Shown: piece by piece, positions 56,205 through 64,000 of the stretch
Numbering within the stretch: the first letter of the stretch is position 1
Layout: each line of letters opens with the position of its first letter
NCBI GenBank assembly: GCA_942490995.1
Contig: CALOBG010000055.1
Span: forward strand, 1-64,000
From: UBA981 sp942490995
GTDB lineage: Bacteria; Pseudomonadota; Gammaproteobacteria; Ga0077536
DNA length: 64,000 bases
Direction of reading: 5' to 3'
Notes under the pieces: model-generated
Database searches by the model: none
The model's input: the letters and a program-made list of their open reading frames with translations, nothing else
What the model was told of the DNA's origin: nothing
Translations under genes and position numbers: made by a program

Positions 56205-57788
56205 TTAAAGCTCGATTTGCAACGCCTTTTCAACCGCTTCGATACGCGCGATATCGTCCAGCGTCTCGCTGGCGAGCGCTTCCGAAATGGCGAGCACCGC
56301 AATCGCGAGCTGCGAGCCGTTGGCGACGCCGACCTGCATACGCGAAATATTCACCCCGCGCCGACCGAGCAGTTCGCCGAGCATACCGATGACACCAGGC
56401 TGATCGGCGTGCTGGGTAAACAACAGATGACCCTCGAGCGGCGTTTCGACCTCGTAGTCGTTGACCCGCACCAGGCGCGATCTGCGGCCGTCGAAAATCG
56501 CGCCTTCCAGGCATACGGTCTGCTTGCCACCGGTGGCGGTGATGCGCAGCAACGAGACGTAGTCACGCGAATCAGCGGAGCTGACCTCGGTCACGTGCAC
56601 GCCCTGGCGTCGCGCGAGGTGCAGGGCATTAATCTGGTTAACCGGAACGGAATGGTGCTCGCACAGCAGGCCGACCATGGCCGCACTGGCCAGCGGATGG
56701 GTGTCGAGCTGCGCGGCTTCGCCGAACACGCCGATCTCGATTGCCGACATCGGTTCGTCGATCATGCGGCACAACAATTTGCCCAGCTTGCGCGCGAGGT
56801 CCATGTACGGCGCCAGGCGTTCGAGCTTGTCCGGCGCGATGCTCGGCACGTTGACCGCGTTGATCACTTCGCCGCGGACCAGGAAAGCGGCAATTTGGTG
56901 GGCAATTTCGACGCCCACGGCGGTCTGCGCCTCGTGCGTCGAAGCGCCGAGATGTGGCGTAAACTGAATATTGGGCTGCGCGAAAAGCGGCGATTCGCCG
57001 GGCGGCTCGCTTGCGAATACGTCCAGGGCGGCGCCGGCGAGATGGCCGGAACTGACCACTTCGATCAGGGCGGCTTCGTCGATCAGACCGCCGCGTGCGC
57101 AGTTGATCAGGCGTGCACCCGGCTTCATCGCCAGCATACGCTCACGCGAAAACAGGCCGCGGGTGCCGTCGGTGACCGGACAGTGCAGACTGATGTAGTC
57201 GCTGAGTTCAATCAGCTTGTCGAGTTCGCACTTCTCAACCCCGTGCTCGGCGAACGTGTCCGCGGTAACAAACGGGTCGAAACCGATCACGCGCATTTTC
57301 AGTCCGCGGCAACGCTCGGCAAACAGGCGCCCGATGGTACCGAAACCGACCACGCCGACGGTTTTTCCCGACAGCTCGGTACCCAGAAAGCTGTTGCGCT
57401 CCCATTTACCGGCACGCACCGAGCCATCGGCGGCCGGCAGGTTACGACTCAGCGAAAACATGTGCGCCAGCGCCAGCTCGGCGGTGGTGGTGGCGTTGGC
57501 GTCCGGGGTGTTGAGGACCACGATGCCGCGCTCGGTGGTGACGTCGAGATCGATGTTATCGACGCCGATACCGGCGCGGCCGACGACCTTAAGGCGGGTC
57601 GCCGCGGCCAGCAGTTCACCTTTGACCTTGGTCGCACTGCGCACGATGATGGCGTCCGCCGCGCGCGCGTGGGACAGCGCGTCGGCAACGCTCAGTCCGG
57701 GGGTAAAATCGATTTCCAGTTCGGGGTACTGCTCGAGCGCTGCGATCCCTTCCGGTGCCAGTTCGTCGGCGACAAATATTCTATACAT
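56205..57788 (-). CDS. serA: Phosphoglycerate dehydrogenase
   Basis: A 527-residue first enzyme of serine synthesis, of the long type. Nucleotide-binding motif GFGTIG is at 148-153; catalytic Arg lies in INCARGGLIDE and His in HLGASTHEAQ. The C-terminal half comprises the allosteric substrate-binding domain (about 318-450) and a C-terminal ACT domain (about 455-527: HLLFTQHADQPGVIGMLGELLGRRGVNI). The start at 57788 (MYRIFVADELAPEG) fits the family; the longer reading does not. It is 22 bp downstream of serC on the same strand, so both are cotranscribed for serine production. Confidence 0.95.
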   Translation of the reverse strand: MYRIFVADELAPEGIAALEQYPELEIDFTPGLSVADALSHARAADAIIVRSATKVKGELLAAATRLKVVGRAGIGVDNIDLDVTTERGIVVLNTPDANATTTAELALAHMFSLSRNLPAADGSVRAGKWERNSFLGTELSGKTVGVVGFGTIGRLFAERCRGLKMRVIGFDPFVTADTFAEHGVEKCELDKLIELSDYISLHCPVTDGTRGLFSRERMLAMKPGARLINCARGGLIDEAALIEVVSSGHLAGAALDVFASEPPGESPLFAQPNIQFTPHLGASTHEAQTAVGVEIAHQIAAFLVRGEVINAVNVPSIAPDKLERLAPYMDLARKLGKLLCRMIDEPMSAIEIGVFGEAAQLDTHPLASAAMVGLLCEHHSVPVNQINALHLARRQGVHVTEVSSADSRDYVSLLRITATGGKQTVCLEGAIFDGRRSRLVRVNDYEVETPLEGHLLFTQHADQPGVIGMLGELLGRRGVNISRMQVGVANGSQLAIAVLAISEALASETLDDIARIEAVEKALQIEL

Positions 57789-57810
57789 CGCTATCCCTTT
57801 CTGTGGCGCG

Positions 57811-58977
57811 CTAAGCGGCGCCCGAATGTTCGGCTGCAAGCTGCGCATAAGCCCATTCCAGCCACGGCAGGAGCGCGGCGAGATCGGCCGCTTCGACCGT
57901 CGCACCACCCCAGATACGCAGGCCCGGCGGCGCATTGCGGTACGCATCGATATCGTAGGCAACGCCTTCGGCATCGAGCAGTGCGGCGAATTTTTTCGAC
58001 GCCGCCGCCTGTTCGTCGGCGCCCAGCGCCTGGAACCAGTCAGCGCTGATACGCAGACAAATGGACGTATTTGATCGCTCGGCCGTATTGGCGGCGAGGA
58101 AATCTATCCACGGCGTCTTGTTGACCCAGGCCTCGAGCACGGCGAGATTCTGTTGCGAGCGCATGCATAGCGCATCCAGGCCGCCGAGCTGCTCGGCCCA
58201 TCTGAGCGCATCGAGGTAATCCTCTACGCACAGCATCGATGGCGTGTTGATTGTCGCACCCTCAAAAATTGCGCTATCGAGTTTGCCTTTCTTGGTCAGC
58301 CGGAACAGTTTCGGCAGCGCTCGAGGCGGCACGTAGGTTTCGAGGCGCTCGACCGCGCGCGGGCTCAGCACCAGCACGCCGTGCGCGGCTTCGCCACCGA
58401 GGACTTTCTGCCACGAAAACGTCACCACGTCGAGCTTCGACCACGGCAATGGCATGGCAAACGCCGCGGAGGTTGCATCACAGATAGTCAAGCCGGCGCG
58501 GTTATCGGCGATCCAGTCGCCGTGCGGCAGTTTTACCCCGGAGGTCGTACCGTTCCACACGAACACCACGTCGCGATCGAAATCTATGCTGCCGAGATCC
58601 GGCAGCGCACCGTAGTCGGCGAGGTGCTGGCGGACGTCATCGAGTTTGAGAATGTCGACGATATCGGTCACCCATTCCTGGCCGAAACTTTCCCACGCCA
58701 GGACGTCCACGCCGCGTGCGCCGAGCATGCTCCACAGCGCCATTTCGACCGCGCCGGTATCTGAACCGGCGACAATACCGATGTGGTAGTCGACCGGCAC
58801 GCCGAGTACCGTACGGGTGCGATCGATAGCTTCTTTCAAGCGCGCCTTACCGGGTTTGGAGCGGTGCGAGCGACCAACCAAAGCGGCCTCGAGCACGGCG
58901 GGCTCCCAGCCCGGTCGTTTCGGACAGGGTCCCGATGAAAAGGATGGATTACGCGGTTTGACAGGTGGTTTTTGCAT
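57811..58977 (-). CDS. serC: Phosphoserine aminotransferase (Methanosarcina/alphaproteobacterial type)
   Basis: A 388-residue PLP enzyme, second step of serine synthesis. The opening KPRNPSFSSGPCPKRPGW and the RSHRSKPGKARLKEAI block match the SerC group found in Methanosarcina and many alphaproteobacteria, distinct from E. coli SerC. The PLP lysine is Lys191 in TFSWQKVLGGE, and GSDTGAVEMALWSMLG and ICDATSAAFAMPLPW line the cofactor pocket. The start at 58977 is used because the homology begins there. A promoter 43-70 bp upstream (59020-59047) would drive serC-serA. The gene order serC-serA is typical. Confidence 0.92.
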   Translation of the reverse strand: MQKPPVKPRNPSFSSGPCPKRPGWEPAVLEAALVGRSHRSKPGKARLKEAIDRTRTVLGVPVDYHIGIVAGSDTGAVEMALWSMLGARGVDVLAWESFGQEWVTDIVDILKLDDVRQHLADYGALPDLGSIDFDRDVVFVWNGTTSGVKLPHGDWIADNRAGLTICDATSAAFAMPLPWSKLDVVTFSWQKVLGGEAAHGVLVLSPRAVERLETYVPPRALPKLFRLTKKGKLDSAIFEGATINTPSMLCVEDYLDALRWAEQLGGLDALCMRSQQNLAVLEAWVNKTPWIDFLAANTAERSNTSICLRISADWFQALGADEQAAASKKFAALLDAEGVAYDIDAYRNAPPGLRIWGGATVEAADLAALLPWLEWAYAQLAAEHSGAA

Positions 58978-59019
58978 CGCTCGATGGACCGATTGCGGCA
59001 GTGCAATATAGCGCCCGGC

Positions 59020-59047
59020 ATTGTAGCCGGACTCTTGCTGAATGCAA
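59020..59047 (-). promoter_or_regulatory. Sigma70-type promoter of serC-serA
   Basis: The minus strand reads TTGCAT (59047-59042), 16 bp, TACAAT (59025-59020). The -10 ends 43 bp before the serC start codon. Confidence 0.6.
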
Positions 59048-59191
59048 TGCGCGAAATCCGTTGCGGAAGTGAGAATGTTCACACAGCGCTGCGCCTGCCG
59101 CGCATTTACGCAACGGCCAGCTGTTCAACAAGGCGCTCAACAACGGTGCGCAACACCGGCAGCGGGCCGCGCAGTCGTTTTTGCGCGCTTT

Positions 59192-62100
59192 TTAATGGAA
59201 ATCGCGCGACGGGATCTGAAGGCGGCCGAGCATCGCGCTGTGGTCCTCGAGCCGTCTGGCGATGACATGGATGACACCACTTTCGCGTTGTATTTCGCCG
59301 CTCACCCCCAGCAGGCGCGCGTTCAACAGCTCGCGGCGCTGGCTCTCGACCAGCGACGACCACACGATCAGATTGATCACACCGGTTTCGTCTTCCAGCG
59401 TCACGAACACCACGCCGGTCGCCGTGCCGGGCCGCTGGCGGCTGACTACCAGGCCGGCGATACGCACACGTTCACCATGCTGGCAGTGTTCGAGCATGGC
59501 CGCGCTCAGGCAGTGACGACGCGTGAGCCGCGGGCGTAACAGGGCCAGCGGATGGCGGCCGAGGGTCAGGCCCGTGCTGGCATAGTCGGCGACAATATCC
59601 GCGCCCTCTCCAGGCACCGTCAGTAACGGCGTGGCCTCGTTGACGCCGGCGCCGGCCAGGACCGGCAGCGGCGCCTCGACCCCCAGCGCCGCCCAGCTGG
59701 CCTGGTGGCGATTGCCGGCCAGCGCGCGCAGCGCACCGGCGCGCGACAGGGTTTTGAGGTGCCCACGATCGAATCCGCCGCGGTTGGCCAGATCGGCGAC
59801 ATCGACGAACATCGCTTCCCGACGCGCCGCAAGCAATGCCTGCGCCGCTACCTCGGCGAAACCTTTGACCATACGCAAACCCAGGCGCAGGGCCGGCCGG
59901 CCATCGCGATGCGACTCCAGTGTGCAATCGAAGTCGCTCGTCATGACGTCGGCCGGGCGCACCTCGACGCCGTGGCGACGGGCGTCCTGGACGAGCTGCG
60001 AAGCACCATAAAACCCCATTGGCTGGCTGTTCAGCAAGGCGGCGGTGAAGGCTGCCGGGTGATGGCATTTGAGCCACGCCGAGACATAGGCGAGTAAAGC
60101 GAAGCTGGCCGAATGCGACTCCGGGAAACCGTATTCGCCGAAACCCTGGATCTGGTTGAAGATCTGGCCGGCGAATGCGTCGCTGTAGCCGCGCTCGCGC
60201 ATGCCCTCGACGAGGCGGGTACGAAAGTGGTCCATACCGCCGTTGCGTTTCCAGCGCGCCATCGAGCGCCGCAGCTGATCGGCTTCACCGGGAGAAAACC
60301 CGGCCGCGACCGTCGCCAGCTTGATCACCTGTTCCTGAAACAGCGGTACCCCGAGCGTGCGTTCGAGTACGCCACGCACTTCTTCGCTGGGATAACTGAC
60401 CGCCTCCTCGCCGTTGCGACGGCGCAGATAAGGGTGGACCATTTCGCCCTGGATCGGCCCCGGACGTATCAGCGCAACTTCGATGACCAGGTCGTAGTAA
60501 CACCGCGGACGCAAGCGCGGCAGCATCGCCATCTGCGCGCGCGATTCGATCTGGAACACCCCGACCGTGTCGGCGCGCTGGATCATGGCGTAGGTGTCGC
60601 CGTCATCGGGCGGGATCGCCGCCATCGTCAGCCGCTCGCCGCCGGCCGCGGCGATCAACTCGAAACTTCGTCGGATCGCGCTCAGCATGCCCAGGCACAG
60701 GCAGTCGACCTTGAGCAGGCGCAGGGTTTCGAGATCGTCCTTGTCCCACTGGATCACGGTGCGCTCCGGCATCGCCGCGTTTTCGATCGGGACCAGGTCC
60801 GACAATGGCCCGTCCGAGATCACGAAGCCGCCGACATGCTGGGACAAATGGCGCGGGCTGCCGATGAGTTCCGCAACGAGCATGACCAGGCGCCGGATCA
60901 CCGGGTTGTCCGGATCGAAACCGACCTCGCGCAGGCGCTCGGGGACACCGCCACCCTGGTCCCACCAGTACAGGTTGCGCGCCAGGCGATCGACCTGGTC
61001 CAGCCCCATGCCGAGCGCCTTGCCGACATCGCGCACGGCGCTGCGCAGCTTGTAGGTGATGACGGTTGCCGCCAGCGCGGCACGTTCGCGACCATACTTT
61101 GTATAGATGTACTGGATCACTTCTTCGCGGCGCTGGTGTTCGAAATCGACGTCGATATCCGGCGGCTCATTGCGCTCCTTGGAAATAAAACGTTCAAACA
61201 GCATCTCCATGCGCGCCGGATCGACCTCGGTGATACCGAGGCAGTAACACACCGCCGAATTGGCCGCCGAGCCGCGCCCCTGGCACAGGATCCCGCGCCC
61301 GCGCGCAAACGCAACGATGTCGTAGACGGTCAGGAAAAATGCCTCGTAGTCGAGTTCCGCGATCAGGGCGAGTTCGTGTTCGACCAGCCGCGCGACTTTC
61401 GCCGGGATACCTTGAGGCCAGCGCCGCTGCATGCCCTGCTCGGTCAGTTCGCGCAGATAGCTGCTCGCGCTGGCTCCGGCCGGCACCAGTTCGCGGGGAT
61501 AGGCGTAGCGCAGTTGCTCGACGCTGAACGTACAACGCGCGGCGATGGCCAGGGTTTCGGCGAGCAGATCGTGGGGATAGATGCGCGCCAGCCGCGCCAA
61601 TGGCCGCAGGTAGCGCTCGCCATTGGCAAACAGGTGCTGCCCGGCTTCCATCACGGTCGTGCCGAGCCGGATGGCGGTGACGGTATCGAGCAGCGCACGG
61701 CGTTCGTAGGCATGTATATGCACATCGCCGGCCGCGACCAGCGGCAAATCGTTGGCCAGTGACAGCCGCCGCGCGCGTTCCAGTAGCGCGCCATCGGCAC
61801 CGCTGTAGAACAGGCCCAGCCCGATCCAGGCACGACCGCGGAACCGTTCGGCCAGCCATGCCGCGCGCGCCGGGTCGGCATCGTCACCGCACGGCAGCCA
61901 GATCAGCAGGCCGTGGGCAAAGTCATCGAGGTCGGCGCGTTCAAGCGCGTAACTGCCCTTGGGACTGCGCCGGCGTGCGCGCGTGATGAGCGCGGAAATT
62001 GCACGGTAGGCCGCAACATCATCGGCCAACAGCACCAGCCGGGTCGCGTCGCCACAGGTGAATTCACTGCCCGCGATAAGCTGTATGCCGTGCTCGCGGG

Positions 62101-62278
62101 CAGCGACATAGGCACGGACCAGCCCGGCAAAGCTGCATTCATCGGTCAGTGCCAGGGCGCGATAGTCCAGCGCGGCTGCCGCGGCGACGAGCTCTTCGGG
62201 ATGCGACGCGGCGCGCAGGAAGGTGAAATTACTCAGGCAATGCAACTCGGCATAAGCCTGTGGGGCGCGATCCGGCAT
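59192..62278 (-). CDS. dnaE2: Error-prone DNA polymerase DnaE2
   Basis: A 1028-residue polymerase III alpha-like translesion enzyme (also called ImuC). The N-terminal PHP domain reads YAELHCLSNFTFLRAASHPEEL; the polymerase core has CQGRGSAANSAVCYCLGITEVDP and the acidic PPDIDVDFEHQRREEVIQYIY; the C-terminus carries an OB-fold (GERVRIAGLVVSRQRPGTATGVVFVTLEDETG). The length matches DnaE2 and is shorter than replicative DnaE. It is usually encoded with imuA and imuB, which are absent here. A LexA box (62301-62320) sits 23 bp upstream of the ATG, so it is an SOS-induced single gene. The start is taken at 62278 (MPDRAPQAYAELHCL). Confidence 0.95.
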   Translation of the reverse strand: MPDRAPQAYAELHCLSNFTFLRAASHPEELVAAAAALDYRALALTDECSFAGLVRAYVAAREHGIQLIAGSEFTCGDATRLVLLADDVAAYRAISALITRARRRSPKGSYALERADLDDFAHGLLIWLPCGDDADPARAAWLAERFRGRAWIGLGLFYSGADGALLERARRLSLANDLPLVAAGDVHIHAYERRALLDTVTAIRLGTTVMEAGQHLFANGERYLRPLARLARIYPHDLLAETLAIAARCTFSVEQLRYAYPRELVPAGASASSYLRELTEQGMQRRWPQGIPAKVARLVEHELALIAELDYEAFFLTVYDIVAFARGRGILCQGRGSAANSAVCYCLGITEVDPARMEMLFERFISKERNEPPDIDVDFEHQRREEVIQYIYTKYGRERAALAATVITYKLRSAVRDVGKALGMGLDQVDRLARNLYWWDQGGGVPERLREVGFDPDNPVIRRLVMLVAELIGSPRHLSQHVGGFVISDGPLSDLVPIENAAMPERTVIQWDKDDLETLRLLKVDCLCLGMLSAIRRSFELIAAAGGERLTMAAIPPDDGDTYAMIQRADTVGVFQIESRAQMAMLPRLRPRCYYDLVIEVALIRPGPIQGEMVHPYLRRRNGEEAVSYPSEEVRGVLERTLGVPLFQEQVIKLATVAAGFSPGEADQLRRSMARWKRNGGMDHFRTRLVEGMRERGYSDAFAGQIFNQIQGFGEYGFPESHSASFALLAYVSAWLKCHHPAAFTAALLNSQPMGFYGASQLVQDARRHGVEVRPADVMTSDFDCTLESHRDGRPALRLGLRMVKGFAEVAAQALLAARREAMFVDVADLANRGGFDRGHLKTLSRAGALRALAGNRHQASWAALGVEAPLPVLAGAGVNEATPLLTVPGEGADIVADYASTGLTLGRHPLALLRPRLTRRHCLSAAMLEHCQHGERVRIAGLVVSRQRPGTATGVVFVTLEDETGVINLIVWSSLVESQRRELLNARLLGVSGEIQRESGVIHVIARRLEDHSAMLGRLQIPSRDFH

Positions 62279-62300
62279 GGGCAGTTGAGGTTTTTATAAG

Positions 62301-62320
62301 TACTGTTTATTTATACAGTA
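62301..62320. promoter_or_regulatory. LexA (SOS) box upstream of dnaE2
   Basis: TACTGTTTATTTATACAGTA: CTGT and ACAG arms separated by 8 bp of AT, an almost perfect palindrome matching the E. coli-type LexA operator. It lies 23 bp upstream of the dnaE2 start and 125 bp from the divergent DUF992 gene, and covers the likely promoter. Confidence 0.93.
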
Positions 62321-62444
62321 TTCGTACTCGACGACACAGGTCAAGGATTGCGGGGGCGGCGGTGGACAAAGGCCGGCACCGGAGCGAGAATCGGCACGCC
62401 CGCGCAATTCCGGGTCGCTTCACGACAACACGAGGAATTACTCA

Positions 62445-62936
62445 ATGAAATCAGGCCACGCTCTAGCCCTCCTATTCGTCACGGCATGTCTAACCGCACC
62501 GATCGGCGCCGTTCACGCCGAGGGCGGACTCGAGGTCGGCGTGTTGACCTGTTCGGTCGTGCCCGGCACGCGCCTGAACCTGCTGATCCGCTCGACGGCC
62601 GACGTCAAGTGTGTGTACGCCAAGGGTGGCCAGTCGGAAGAATATGTCGGCGAAACCGGCATCGCGCTGGGCCTCGACCTGAGCTTCAAACAGGATGAAA
62701 AAATGGCCTTCACCGTCATCGCCGCGAGCGAGGATATCCGCCCCGGCGCCAAGGCCCTCGGCGGCAAATATGTCGGTGGCGAATTATCCGCCGCCGTTGG
62801 TCTCGGCCTCGGCGCCAAGGCCCTGGTCGGCGGCGGGGCAAAAAATATCGGCCTGCAGCCGATCGCGCTCGAAACCAGCACCGGCATCGGCGCTTCGGGC
62901 GGCCTGTCTTTCCTGTATATCCAGCCGGCCGAATAA
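62445..62936 (+). CDS. DUF992 exported protein
   Basis: A 163-residue secreted protein. Signal peptide to about residue 25 (..GAVHA). The mature domain matches DUF992: LEVGVLTCSVVPGTRLNLL, STADVKCVYAK, EEYVGETGIALGLDLSF, LGGKYVGGELSAAVGLGLGAKALVGGG and a beta-type C-terminal GGLSFLYIQ. Two cysteines at the N-terminal part (VLTC, VKC) are likely a disulfide. The function is unknown. It is divergent from dnaE2 and ends in a strong terminator. Confidence 0.87.
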   Translation: MKSGHALALLFVTACLTAPIGAVHAEGGLEVGVLTCSVVPGTRLNLLIRSTADVKCVYAKGGQSEEYVGETGIALGLDLSFKQDEKMAFTVIAASEDIRPGAKALGGKYVGGELSAAVGLGLGAKALVGGGAKNIGLQPIALETSTGIGASGGLSFLYIQPAE

Positions 62937-62955
62937 AACCCCCGGTAACACACCG

Positions 62956-62983
62956 ACGGCGGCCTCGAGCCGCCGTTTTTTTT
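62956..62983 (+). terminator. Rho-independent terminator of the DUF992 gene
   Basis: Perfect 8-bp stem ACGGCGGC (62956-62963) / GCCGCCGT (62969-62976), loop CTCGA, then eight T residues (62976-62983), 20 bp after the stop. Confidence 0.93.
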
Positions 62984-63001
62984 CCCGGGGCGTAATATGT
63001 C

Positions 63002-63982
63002 GTGAGGTCGCTACGCTTCAGCCCCGGCTCCCTGCTCCCCGGTCTGCTCGCCGCCATCGCGGTGGCGATGGCCGCGGCCTTCCTGTCCGCTCACTACAAC
63101 GCGCCGGTGATGCTGTTCGCGCTGCTGCTCGGCATGGCGTTCAATTTTCTGTCTGAAGGCGGGCGCTGGCCGGACGGCATCGAATTCGCATCCACGCGCC
63201 TGCTGCGCGTGGCCGTCGCCCTGCTCGGATTCCGCATCAGTTTCACCGCCCTGGCCGAACTCGGGCTGGCCGATGCCGCGCTCGTCGTCGGCTCGATTGC
63301 CCTGACGCTGGCGGTCGGCTGGTTGCTGGCACGGTTGCTCGGGCTGCGCGCCGACTTCGGCATCCTCACCGGTGGCGCCGTCGCTATCTGCGGCGCCTCC
63401 GCGGCGCTGGCGATTGCCGCGGTCCTGCCCCGCCATGCCGAATCAGAACGCAACACCCTGTTCGCGGTCATCGGCGTCACCACCCTGAGCACGCTGGCCA
63501 TGATCGCTTACCCGCTGATCGTGGCCATGTTGGCGCTGGACGACCGCAGCGCCGGCATTTTTCTCGGCGCAACCATCCATGATGTCGCCCAGGTGGTCGC
63601 CGCCGGTTATACGGTGTCGACCGACACCGGCGATCTCGCCACGCTGACCAAATTACTGCGCGTCGCCATGCTCATCCCGGTGGTCCTGGCGATCGCGGTG
63701 GTCGTGCGTCGCCGCAGCGGCATCAGCAGTGGTGCACCCCTGCCATGGTTCGTGATCGCATTTGCCGTGTTCATGGCGCTCAGCGAAAGTGGCATCGTCC
63801 CGGCCGCCGCCACCTTGCTGCTCAGCGACATCTCACGTTGGCTGCTGATCACGGCCATCGCCGCGCTCGGCATGAAAACACGGCTGCAGCAATTGTTCGA
63901 AGTCGGCCCTCGGGCGGTGAGCCTGATGGTGCTGGAAACACTGGTGCTGGCACTGGTGGTGGTGCTTGCGTTGCTGCGGTGA
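63002..63982 (+). CDS. YeiH/UPF0324-family putative sulfate exporter
   Basis: A 326-residue integral membrane protein with about ten hydrophobic segments. Family motifs: MAFNFLSEGGRWPDGIEFASTRLLRVAVALLGFRIS and GGAVAICGASAALAIAAVLP (a helix-break region), GATIHDVAQVVAAGY, and the C-terminal TLLLSDISRWLLITAIAALGMKTRL. Members are annotated as putative sulfate exporters, based on a link with sulfur metabolism in some bacteria, but direct evidence is thin. The GTG start at 63002 gives the family N-terminus. It begins 18 bp after the preceding terminator and is full length at the right edge. Confidence 0.85.
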   Translation: MRSLRFSPGSLLPGLLAAIAVAMAAAFLSAHYNAPVMLFALLLGMAFNFLSEGGRWPDGIEFASTRLLRVAVALLGFRISFTALAELGLADAALVVGSIALTLAVGWLLARLLGLRADFGILTGGAVAICGASAALAIAAVLPRHAESERNTLFAVIGVTTLSTLAMIAYPLIVAMLALDDRSAGIFLGATIHDVAQVVAAGYTVSTDTGDLATLTKLLRVAMLIPVVLAIAVVVRRRSGISSGAPLPWFVIAFAVFMALSESGIVPAAATLLLSDISRWLLITAIAALGMKTRLQQLFEVGPRAVSLMVLETLVLALVVVLALLR

Positions 63983-64000
63983 TACCCGCACCGAGACCAT

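Noticed and set aside
56217..58049. A 610-codon open frame antisense to serA and the end of serC.
   Set aside because: No family resemblance; the opposite strand encodes complete SerA and SerC with catalytic residues.
60113..61762. A 549-codon open frame antisense to dnaE2.
   Set aside because: Arg/His/Asp-rich mirror frame; DnaE2 motifs continue without interruption on the other strand.
62997..63005. ATG at 62997 just before the YeiH-type gene.
   Set aside because: It reads Met-Ser-stop; the real start is the GTG at 63002 in another frame.
1..64000. tRNA, rRNA, CRISPR arrays, prophage genes and intact insertion sequences.
   Set aside because: None were recognised on reading; the only mobile-type signals are short palindromic repeats without transposase genes.

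Overview
The window is a 64 kb chromosomal stretch of a GC-rich proteobacterium, most likely a gammaproteobacterium. The basis for this is a near-perfect E. coli-type LexA box (TACTGTTTATTTATACAGTA, 62301-62320), two sigma32 promoters of classical consensus, PntA/PntB of enterobacterial layout, and PEP-CTERM/VPLPA-CTERM envelope proteins. I found no rRNA, tRNA, CRISPR array, prophage or intact transposase gene. About 50 protein genes are dense and occur on both strands, mostly in short operons.

Layout. 0-4.4 kb: truncated carboxymuconolactone-decarboxylase-like gene, a PEP-CTERM protein, an unknown protein, an FAD oxidoreductase and a SIMPL-domain protein. 4.4-8.7 kb: an N,N-dimethylformamidase-like enzyme divergent from a three-domain RidA fusion and a Fae-family protein. 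8.7-13.5 kb: small basic protein, cold-shock protein, crotonase, pntB and pntA. 13.5-19.7 kb: PPOX flavoprotein, SoxYZ-like carrier, GNAT enzyme, and a duplicated DUF1538 membrane protein translationally coupled to a triple PII-like protein. 19.7-28 kb: an AT-rich stretch ending in a strong terminator (candidate sRNA), a Rieske oxygenase, PPOX protein, nitroreductase, mscL, then a molybdopterin oxidoreductase, alpha/beta hydrolase, CMD protein and ceramidase-like protein. 28-36 kb: a frameshifted VPLPA-CTERM gene, sulfurtransferase, hydrolase, a 40-codon ORF coupled to a second molybdopterin oxidoreductase, polyphosphate:AMP phosphotransferase, and a FecR/SPOR protein. 36-44 kb: hsp20 and htpX, both with sigma32 promoters, a Pcm with a lipoprotein-like N-terminus, GST, methyltransferase, a two-component pair, an AEC transporter and an LLM flavoprotein. 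44-50.3 kb: a segment bounded by inverted copies of one repeat end, carrying an LLM monooxygenase, RidA, CbbQ/CbbO and an FAH-family gene. 50-64 kb: diguanylate cyclase, CBS protein, three-gene acyl-CoA carboxylase, serA-serC, an SOS-controlled dnaE2, a DUF992 protein and a YeiH-type transporter.

The gene content suggests a metabolically versatile organism using flavin, molybdenum, Rieske and CoA-carboxylase chemistry on organic substrates, with some C1-associated families (Fae-like, SoxYZ-like, dimethylformamidase-like, molybdopterin oxidoreductases of formate dehydrogenase type). None of these substrates can be assigned from sequence alone. The most unusual items are the triple RidA fusion, the Fae homologue lacking the catalytic His, the DUF1538/PII module, two families of dispersed palindromic repeats, the apparent frameshift in the VPLPA-CTERM gene, and the Pcm that looks exported.
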